From the NCBI RefSeq assembly GCF_000948285.1, contig NZ_JYBP01000003.1, positions 1,178,001-1,242,000 on the forward strand: a DNA stretch of 64,000 nucleotides, written 5' to 3'. The DNA comes from Geobacillus kaustophilus (GTDB lineage: Bacteria; Bacillota; Bacilli; Bacillales; Anoxybacillaceae). The position numbers were made by a program, and so were the translations under genes. Below are positions 58,001 to 64,000 of the stretch, in pieces. The notes under the pieces were generated by a model that saw only the letters and a list, made by a program, of their open reading frames with translations, had not been told where the DNA came from and did not search any database. Position 1 is the stretch's first letter, and each line of letters opens with the position of its first letter.

Positions 58001-59500
58001 TCAAAAAAGGAAGAAATGCCGGATGTACCGATCATCGCCGCGGTGGACGAACTCGTTTTTCGTAGCGTCGTATTCATATTCTTCCTGCCAACGGCGGCCA
58101 TAGCGGGCGATTTGACGGACGGCGCGGATGATCGCATACACTTCTTCGTTCGTCATCGTAGGATGGAGCGACAGACGCACCCATCCTGGTTTGGCGAGAG
58201 GATTGCCGTTTTTGACTTCTTGAAGCAACGCAGCGGATTGTTCCTTGTCGATGCCAAGCAAATAGTGGCCGTAAGGTCCGGCGCAGGAACATCCCCCGCG
58301 CGCTTGAATGCCGAAGCGGTCATTCAGCAGTTTGACAACAAGGTTGTAATGCAACCCATCTATGACAAACGAGATGATGCCAAGACGGTCGTTCCGATGT
58401 CCTTCAAGCACGCGGACACCGGGAGTGCTTTTCAACGCCGGCAAAAGAAGGGAAACAAGTTCCTTTTCGCGGGCGCGCATCTGTTTTACGTTCATTTGCT
58501 CTTTCAGCTGGATGGCCAACGCTGCCTTGATGGTTTGCCAAAACGGCGGTGTTCCGCCATCTTCGCGTTCTTCAATGGCTTGAATGTATTCATAGTTCCC
58601 CCACGGGTCGGTCCAATACACCGTCCCACCGCCGGGGTGATCCGGAGCGTGCTGATGATAAAGACGGCTGTTAAAGAGAAGTACGCCGGCGCTGCCTGGT
58701 CCGCCAAGAAACTTATGGGGGGAGAAATAAATGGCATCAAGCTGCTCCATTGGGTCGTCCGGATGCATATCGATGCGGACGTACGGAGCGGAAGCAGCAA
58801 AATCAACAAAGCAAAGGCCGCCATGCTCGTGCATGATTTTCGCCAGCTTATGATATGGGGTTTCCAATCCCGTGACGTTCGAGCAAGCAGTAAATGCACC
58901 GATTTTTTGCGGCCGATCTCGGTAGCGCTCCAGCAGCTCGCGCAAATGGTCAAGATCGACATCCCCGTTCTCTGTCGGCCGGACCGCCACGACTTCCGCG
59001 ATGGTTTCCACCCATGGCAATAAATTTGAATGGTGCTCCATATGGGTGACAAAGACGACTGGCCGCTCCTCATCATGAAGGGACAAGCGGTGCTTCCACC
59101 GTTCCGGTACGCGCAAGCCAAGCAGACGCTGCAGCTTGTTGACGGCGCTTGTGGTCCCGGCGCCTTGCATGATTAAGACGTCGTTTTTCCCGGCATGAAC
59201 GTGCTGTTTGATGATTTCTTTTGCATAGCGATAGGCAAGCGTCGTTTTCGTTCCGGTCACATTCGATTCCGTATGCGTGTTGCCGACAAATGGACCGAGC
59301 TCATGTGTCAGCTTCTCTTCAATCGGCCGGTACAGCCGCCCGCTTGCCGTCCAGTCGGCGTAAATAAGCCGCTGTTTGCCAAACGGCGTAGAAAACGGAT
59401 GAAAGCGGCCGATCGTTCCATCGCGAAACGGCTGAAAATACGTCTCAAGCTCTCCGCGGCATGTATACACCGAATTGCCGATCACAGCGTGAATGGCCAT
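58001..59500 (-). CDS. Class V PLP aminotransferase (cysteine desulfurase-like)
   Basis: A 499-residue enzyme, longer than IscS/SufS. The PLP Lys is in YFSPHKFLGGPGSAGVLLF. Other family segments are IYADWTASGR, MQGAGTTSAVNKLQ, VTHMEHHSNLLPW and CFVDFAASAPYVRID. GGCSCAGPYGHYLL near the C terminus carries two Cys where the sulphur-accepting Cys would be. A desulfurase or selenocysteine-lyase-like activity is plausible. RBS aaaggggg precedes ATG 59500. Confidence 0.82.
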   Translation of the reverse strand: MAIHAVIGNSVYTCRGELETYFQPFRDGTIGRFHPFSTPFGKQRLIYADWTASGRLYRPIEEKLTHELGPFVGNTHTESNVTGTKTTLAYRYAKEIIKQHVHAGKNDVLIMQGAGTTSAVNKLQRLLGLRVPERWKHRLSLHDEERPVVFVTHMEHHSNLLPWVETIAEVVAVRPTENGDVDLDHLRELLERYRDRPQKIGAFTACSNVTGLETPYHKLAKIMHEHGGLCFVDFAASAPYVRIDMHPDDPMEQLDAIYFSPHKFLGGPGSAGVLLFNSRLYHQHAPDHPGGGTVYWTDPWGNYEYIQAIEEREDGGTPPFWQTIKAALAIQLKEQMNVKQMRAREKELVSLLLPALKSTPGVRVLEGHRNDRLGIISFVIDGLHYNLVVKLLNDRFGIQARGGCSCAGPYGHYLLGIDKEQSAALLQEVKNGNPLAKPGWVRLSLHPTMTNEEVYAIIRAVRQIARYGRRWQEEYEYDATKNEFVHRGDDRYIRHFFLF

Positions 59501-59630
59501 GTTTATTCCCCCTTTCCGCCATTTCGTCTATTTACAAAGTATGTCGTCTTCGGTGGTTCGGTCCAAAAAACGTGGGAAAGTTGAAAATGAAAAATCCGCC
59601 GTACAGGCGGATGGTATTCCACTCCCTTTT

Positions 59631-60080
59631 TTACTCCCTTTTTTTGCATGATAACGGCGAAATCGTTTCCCCCACGGGCGGCACAAGGTATTCGGCAAGC
59701 ATGGTCCGCAAGTCATCGGGCAATGGTTCGCTCGTTTGGGTTTGGAAATTGAAATGGACGACCGCTGCCTCTCCGATGGCGATCAGTCTTCCTGTTTCCT
59801 CTTCCATGATGCGATGAATGCATTGAAAGCTTTTATTGCTGATCCGGGAGACATTGGTTTCCACGCGCAATCGTCGTCCGAAGAATCCTTGGTTGATAAA
59901 ATCGCACTTGGTGGAAGCTAAAATAAAATGCCAGTCCTCCGTTCGCCCGCCGTAACGCAATTCATCAAACAGGCGGGTGCGCGCTTCTTCTAAATAAATA
60001 AAATAGCTAATGTTGCTTAAATGTCCGAGCGCATCAGTTTCACAAAAGCGTGGGTTGACGGTAATGATGTGCGTCTTCAT
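59631..60080 (-). CDS. Acyl-CoA thioesterase (4HBT hot-dog)
   Basis: A 149-residue hot-dog thioesterase. The N terminus holds the catalytic Asp in FCETDALGHLSNISYFIYLEEART, the 4-hydroxybenzoyl-CoA thioesterase pattern. RBS ggaagagggag before ATG 60080. Its promoter has an operator like those of the two acyl-CoA operons at 0-5 kb and 18-21 kb, which suggests it releases a free acid in the same pathway or recycles CoA (inference). Confidence 0.88.
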   Translation of the reverse strand: MKTHIITVNPRFCETDALGHLSNISYFIYLEEARTRLFDELRYGGRTEDWHFILASTKCDFINQGFFGRRLRVETNVSRISNKSFQCIHRIMEEETGRLIAIGEAAVVHFNFQTQTSEPLPDDLRTMLAEYLVPPVGETISPLSCKKRE

Positions 60081-60175
60081 TTCTCCCTCTTCCTTTCTTT
60101 CCTTTTTTTTTTGCCCCTTTCGCCCACAATATTCGTTTGGGTGGGCATGGGGGGTGACTGAGTTGGATTTGTAGC

Positions 60176-60230
60176 TACCAACTAGTCAGTATGTTGTTTT
60201 TATCATACTCTGATTTGCTTTTGTTTTCAA
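60176..60230 (-). promoter_or_regulatory. Thioesterase promoter with TetR-type operator
   Basis: On the minus strand TTGAAA (60230-60225) and TATGAT (60207-60202) are 17 bp apart. CATACTGACTAGTTGGTA (60193-60176) follows. It matches the operator at 18262-18279 at about 15 of 18 bases and sits at the same place relative to the -10 box. It is the weakest of the three sites. Confidence 0.65.
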
Positions 60231-60240
60231 TTGTTGATTT

Positions 60241-60260
60241 ATTAATTATTTAGAACATTG
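60241..60260 (-). other. Ter-like / repeated ATGTTCTAAAT site upstream of the thioesterase
   Basis: CAATGTTCTAAATAATTAAT on the minus strand, 11 bp upstream of the thioesterase -35 box. It fits the remembered Ter B half at 13 of 17. The orientation is opposite to that of the 10.1-kb site. The promoter-proximal position also allows an activator or repressor role. Confidence 0.4.
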
Positions 60261-60350
60261 TTTGTGATTATAAAATGGGACGGTGAACATCCCGGCCTGT
60301 TCACCTATTAGGAAGCCTGAAAAGACCGGCCGGCAGCGCGTTCCGCTGGT

Positions 60351-61763
60351 TCATGGCATCCAAAGCGGCAAAAGAACGTATCCTGCGAGCGACACGCCGG
60401 CGCAAAGGAGAGAGATGCGCAGTTTATATTTCGCATAGCTCATTAAGTCCATATCCATAATGGCTGCGGTTGTAATCGTCGTATCGCCAAGCGGCGAAGC
60501 AAAGGCGCCAAACGTCCCGCTCGCAAACACGGCGCCGACTGTCACCTCGAGCGGCGCCCCGGTCGCATGGGAAAGCGTGACGCCAAGCGGCATCAAAATG
60601 CCCCACGTTCCCCATGAAGAACCAATAAAGTATGATAAAAACGATCCGACCAAAAACACGGCCGCTGGCACGAATGCCCCCGGCAGCCATGTGCCGAACG
60701 TCGACGACACGTACTCCGCAAATCCGAGTTCCCCCGCCACCGCCGAGACTGCCCAGACGAGAACGAGCATGCCGATCGGCGCCATCAGCTCGTTTCCTCC
60801 GGCAAAAAAGTGATACGTCAACTCTGAGAGTGATTGTCGGCGCCACAAATAAAACATCATCGACAAAAGGATGGTCACAAATAGCGCCAACAGCATCGCC
60901 CATGTCGCATCGGCCGCGGAAAACGCCTCCCACCAATTCTCCGCCCCGCGTTTCCTCCCGTCGTACACGAAAAAGGCAAACGTCAGCGCGATTAACAGCG
61001 CCAACGGGACAAACAAGTGCAACGGCTCCCCGTTGATCAGCGCCAGCTCCTTGCGCAATCCGAGCCCGTGCAGTGTATTTGTCTCCCCTTCTCCTTTTTT
61101 CGCCCGCGGTTTGCCGATCCGGATGTTCAACATCATCGTCAACACCCCGACGGCCAGAGCGACAATCGCAAACAAGTTGTACGGCAGGCTGCGCAAAAAC
61201 ACGTCATACGGCGATTCGTGAATGTCGTTTTGCGCCAGCGCCGCGGCGACAACAGAAGTCATAAAGCCGACGAACGCTGTCGCCGCTGGCAAAAGAACGA
61301 TGATCGGCTCGGTCGAGACGTCGATCATGTACGCCATGCGGCGGCGGTCGATGCGAAACTGGCGAAGGACCGCTTTCATCACTGGTCCAAGGAGCATAAT
61401 GCGAAACATCGGCATAAAAAACGTCACCGGCACCGTCAGCCAAACGAACAACAAAATCCCCCGCTTCGAGCGGATGCGAGCGGAAAGTCTCTCGACAAAC
61501 CCTTTGATCCCGCCGGTAATTTGCATTATGCCGACAAGCGAACCGAACAAATACAAAAACGCGGCCACCTTCATATGCTCCGGATCGGTCAGGGCGTGAA
61601 GAACAGCGGAAACAGCACGCTCAATCGCGCCGACAGCCGACCACTCAAGGCAAAACGTTCCGACGAGCAATCCGGCCACGAGGCCGGGCAAAATTTCTTT
61701 CAGCCATACCGCCAACGGAATGATGAGCAGAAAAGGCAACAGCGACCACCATGTTCCTTCCAC
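60351..61763 (-). CDS. NhaC-family Na+/H+ antiporter-like transporter
   Basis: A 470-residue membrane protein with about 12 helices. The segments LPFLLIIPLAVWLKEILPGLVAGLLVG, VPVTFFMPMFRIMLLGPVMKAV, YFIGSSWGTWGILMPLGVTL and GTFGAFASPLGDTTITTAAIM are NhaC-type. Such proteins exchange Na+ for H+ or carboxylates. GTG 61763 follows aaaggagg. The ATGTTCTAAAT motif lies about 70 bp upstream. Confidence 0.87.
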   Translation of the reverse strand: MEGTWWSLLPFLLIIPLAVWLKEILPGLVAGLLVGTFCLEWSAVGAIERAVSAVLHALTDPEHMKVAAFLYLFGSLVGIMQITGGIKGFVERLSARIRSKRGILLFVWLTVPVTFFMPMFRIMLLGPVMKAVLRQFRIDRRRMAYMIDVSTEPIIVLLPAATAFVGFMTSVVAAALAQNDIHESPYDVFLRSLPYNLFAIVALAVGVLTMMLNIRIGKPRAKKGEGETNTLHGLGLRKELALINGEPLHLFVPLALLIALTFAFFVYDGRKRGAENWWEAFSAADATWAMLLALFVTILLSMMFYLWRRQSLSELTYHFFAGGNELMAPIGMLVLVWAVSAVAGELGFAEYVSSTFGTWLPGAFVPAAVFLVGSFLSYFIGSSWGTWGILMPLGVTLSHATGAPLEVTVGAVFASGTFGAFASPLGDTTITTAAIMDMDLMSYAKYKLRISLLCAGVSLAGYVLLPLWMP

Positions 61764-61833
61764 GTCGGCGCCTCCTTTGCGATGATGTTGTTACCAAGAA
61801 GGATAGCCATAATGTAGTTTTTTTATGATTTTC

Positions 61834-61854
61834 ATTGATGATTTAGAACATAGT
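61834..61854 (-). other. Ter-like / repeated ATGTTCTAAAT site, best match
   Basis: CTATGTTCTAAATCATCAATG on the minus strand. It is 15 of 17 to the remembered B half of the Bacillus Ter consensus, the best in the window. Shares ATGTTCTAAAT-AT-AAT with the 10.1-kb and 60.25-kb sites. It is upstream of the antiporter gene, downstream of treR. Confidence 0.45.
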
Positions 61855-61885
61855 TTTACTTATTAAATTTATGTTGCCCCGTGCA

Positions 61886-61921
61886 AACAAAAAAAGCCGC
61901 GCTGCAGTTTGCAGCGTGGCT
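61886..61921 (-). terminator. treR terminator
   Basis: AGCCGCGCTGCA and TGCAGCGTGGCT, a 12-bp stem with one mismatch and a 3-nt loop. TTTTTTTG follows on the minus strand. Confidence 0.85.
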
Positions 61922-61977
61922 CACTTCCATCAGCTCCAGGCTGGCTCTCAAACAACTTGGGGGCACGGAAGGCGTCG

Positions 61978-62691
61978 TCATTTCCGGCGCGCAAAATCGA
62001 CAAATCGGAACTTGTCGAGCCGGTGACGCGATTCCGTGTATTGAAACAATGCAGCATCGCTTAAATACACGTAGTTTTTGACGACAACGACGCGGTCATC
62101 GCCGTTTAGGTCCAAATAACGGCGGTCTTCGTCCGTCGCTTCGTCGACCGATATCTCTTTTTTCGCAAAGCTGATCGGCAAATGCAGCTTCGTTTCCAAA
62201 TATTCATAAATCGAGTCTTCGCAAATCTCTTTGGTCAATAGCGGCACATGCTTTTTCAGAAAAAAGTCTTTATCCAAAATAATCCGCTCACCGCCGATTT
62301 CACGGACGCGCACGACTTTCCACACTTCGTCTTTGCTTGAGGCGCGCAGATGCTGCCGGAGTTCGCCGTCCGGCTTGATGACCGCCAGTTCATGCACAAT
62401 CGTCCGCACCGGCTTCTTCATCGTCTGCGCCAGTTCTTTAAAGCTGACCAATCCAGATACGGGAAAGTCATATTTGTCGACGTCAAGGACGATGGATCCT
62501 TTTCCTTTCATTTTTTGGATATAGCCGTGCTCGGACAACAAATGGAGCGCTTTGCGGATCGTCTCGCGCGATGTCTCATACCGGGCTGCCAGCTCGTGTT
62601 CCGATGGCAGCTTGTCGTACGCCTTCCATTCTCCGCGGCGGATGCGGGAAATGAGGTCATGGTAAATGGTTAAATATTTGTTTTCATGCAT
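61978..62691 (-). CDS. treR: Trehalose operon repressor TreR (GntR family)
   Basis: A 237-residue regulator. N-terminal winged helix (YDKLPSEHELAARYETSRETIRKALHLLSEHGYIQKMKGKGSIV) and a C-terminal UTRA effector domain. It starts MHENKYLTIYHDLISRIRRGEW at 62691; the RBS is weak (cggtgatt). It lies 22 bp after treA in one operon. Trehalose-6-phosphate is the known inducer of the family. Confidence 0.9.
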   Translation of the reverse strand: MHENKYLTIYHDLISRIRRGEWKAYDKLPSEHELAARYETSRETIRKALHLLSEHGYIQKMKGKGSIVLDVDKYDFPVSGLVSFKELAQTMKKPVRTIVHELAVIKPDGELRQHLRASSKDEVWKVVRVREIGGERIILDKDFFLKKHVPLLTKEICEDSIYEYLETKLHLPISFAKKEISVDEATDEDRRYLDLNGDDRVVVVKNYVYLSDAALFQYTESRHRLDKFRFVDFARRK

Positions 62692-62713
62692 AAGAATCAC
62701 CGCTTGTATTGTA

Positions 62714-64000
62714 TCACGGCCGGCGCAAAAGATAAACAACCGATTCGTATGGGCGCAGTTGCATGCGGCGAAAATCGGCCGGCGCGTCCGAATAATTGGC
62801 GAGCAGCAGTTCTCCCGTATAGCCATCGGCTCCTGCTTCTCCCGGCAGCGTGAACGTCGTTTCGACTGGATAAAAATTGTTGACAACAAGCAACTTTTCT
62901 CCATCGCCATGACGCATATAGGCAAAAATATGCGGATCGTCCGCAAGCAGCAGCTCATAGCGCCCGGTCGTGATGATGTCATACTGCTTGCGCAATTCAA
63001 TCAGCCGCTTATAGTGGTAAAAAATTGAATCGCGGTCGGTGAGCGCCTGTTTCACGTTAATGCGCCGGTAGTTGTCGGCGACGCGAATCCACGGCGTCCC
63101 GGACGTGAAACCAGCGTGCGGGCTGTCGTCCCATTGCATCGGCGTGCGTGAATTGTCGCGCGATTTCCGCTGCAAAATCTCAAGCACTTCCCGCTCGCTT
63201 TTGCCTTGTTCCCGCAAAATCCGGTACATGTTGAGCGACTCGACGTCGCGGTAGTCGCGAATATCGGTGAATTTCGGGTCCGTCATGCCGATTTCTTCGC
63301 CTTGGTAAATATAGGGCGTTCCTTGCATCAAATGGATCGTCGTCGCCAGCATTTTCGCCGATTCTTTCCAATACGTCCCGTCATCGCCATAGCGCGACAC
63401 GATGCGCGGCTGATCGTGGTTGCACCAAAAGAGCGCGTTCCAGCCCCCGCCTTCATACATCCGGACTTGCCATTCGGATAAAATGCGTTTTAAGGCAAGG
63501 AAATCAAATGGGGCGACTGCCCATTTTTCTCCGTTCGGATAATCGACCTTCAAGTGGTGAAAGTTAAACGTCATATTCAGCTCACGGTGGTTCGGGTTCG
63601 TGTAGCGGATGCAATGATCGATCGTCGTCGACGACATTTCCCCGACCGTCATGACGTCATATTTCGAAAACACTTCGCGGTTCATCTCTTGCAAAAACTC
63701 ATGAATGCGCGGTCCGTCCGTATAAAAGCGGCGCCCGTCCCCCGGCGGCACCGAACCGTCGTCATCCGGAAAGCGCTGGTCTTTTGACAACAAGTTGATG
63801 ACGTCAAGCCGAAAGCCGTCCACTCCTTTTTTGAGCCAAAAATGCATCATGTCATAAATGCGGCGGCGCAGCTCTTCGTTTTCCCAATTCAAATCAGCTT
63901 GCGTCACATCGAACAAATGCAAATAATATTGCCCGGTTCGTTCATCGTATTCCCAAGCCGAGCCGCCGAATTTCGACTGCCAGTTGTTCGGCGCTCCGCC
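62714..64000 (-). CDS. treA: Trehalose-6-phosphate hydrolase (3' part)
   Basis: 428 residues of a GH13 hydrolase running off the right edge; the N-terminal part (about 130 residues) is missing. Nucleophile Asp in VDGFRLDVINLL, acid Glu in MTVGEMSS and the third Asp in WCNHDQPRIVSRYG are present. Oligo-1,6-glucosidases look the same, but the adjacent treR indicates cleavage of imported trehalose-6-phosphate to glucose and glucose-6-phosphate. Confidence 0.88.
   Translation of the reverse strand, partial: GGAPNNWQSKFGGSAWEYDERTGQYYLHLFDVTQADLNWENEELRRRIYDMMHFWLKKGVDGFRLDVINLLSKDQRFPDDDGSVPPGDGRRFYTDGPRIHEFLQEMNREVFSKYDVMTVGEMSSTTIDHCIRYTNPNHRELNMTFNFHHLKVDYPNGEKWAVAPFDFLALKRILSEWQVRMYEGGGWNALFWCNHDQPRIVSRYGDDGTYWKESAKMLATTIHLMQGTPYIYQGEEIGMTDPKFTDIRDYRDVESLNMYRILREQGKSEREVLEILQRKSRDNSRTPMQWDDSPHAGFTSGTPWIRVADNYRRINVKQALTDRDSIFYHYKRLIELRKQYDIITTGRYELLLADDPHIFAYMRHGDGEKLLVVNNFYPVETTFTLPGEAGADGYTGELLLANYSDAPADFRRMQLRPYESVVYLLRRP

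Noticed and set aside
57848-59023. 391-codon + frame opposite the class V aminotransferase
   Set aside because: It is antisense to a gene with complete PLP motifs, and it has no recognisable domain.
61978-63000. 340-codon frame extending treR upstream
   Set aside because: The extension is antisense-like sequence overlapping treA in another frame; conserved GntR N terminus begins at 62691.

Overview
The window looks like a thermophilic Bacillaceae chromosome of the Geobacillus/Parageobacillus type. It has strong AGGAGG-type ribosome binding sites, frequent GTG and TTG starts, a GC-rich codon bias, Bacillus-type genes (replication terminator protein rtp, nsrR/hmp, yojN/yojO, ydbS/ydbT, treR/treA, bacterial NO synthase) and several Firmicutes insertion sequences. 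No rRNA, tRNA or CRISPR array was seen.

The window appears to span the replication terminus. A 28-bp dif-like site (26/28 to the Firmicutes consensus as I recall it) lies at 46087-46114, and rtp lies 6 kb to its right. Gene orientation flips at dif: most genes to the left are on +, almost all to the right on -. A repeated ATGTTCTAAAT motif resembling the B half of Bacillus Ter sites occurs at about 10.1 kb on + and at about 60.25 and 61.84 kb on -. That is the polarity expected of a fork trap, although an operator role is not excluded.

Layout. 0-9.8 kb: an acyl-CoA catabolic operon (acyl-CoA dehydrogenase, SDR, two MaoC-type hydratases, thiolase, TetR repressor) followed by a Liv-type ABC importer (livHMGF and the lipoprotein livK). 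10-18 kb: a broken efflux gene, queT, chrA, a small DMT protein, a YhgE/Pip membrane protein, and an operon of a small membrane protein, NO synthase and an ABC ATPase. 18-21 kb: a second acyl-CoA operon (two SDRs, a crotonase). An almost identical 18-bp palindrome lies just downstream of the promoters of both acyl operons, and a related site lies at a thioesterase promoter at 60.2 kb, suggesting one TetR regulon. 21-30 kb: a His-rich peptide coupled to a protein kinase, topB, a two-component system, a YdhK lipoprotein and PH-domain membrane proteins.

30-42 kb is an insertion-sequence sink next to dif. Two identical tandem IS110-family elements and a 74-bp mini-element split a coiled-coil gene. 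An ISL3-type MITE and a full ISL3 element follow, each with an 8-bp target duplication. An IS21 element (5-bp duplication) is itself interrupted by an IS1182-like element flanked by a 29-bp palindromic duplication. Three unrecognised genes lie between these elements.

42-64 kb: katG with a PerR/Fur-like box, decayed genes, dif, a LysM/M23 peptidase, a DHH phosphoesterase, yojO/yojN, rtp, purU, hmp and nsrR with NsrR-like palindromes, speE, a second acyl-CoA dehydrogenase-fold enzyme, a class V aminotransferase, the thioesterase, an NhaC-type antiporter, treR and a partial treA. NO chemistry recurs (NO synthase, flavohaemoglobin, NsrR, a NorQ/NorD-like pair).
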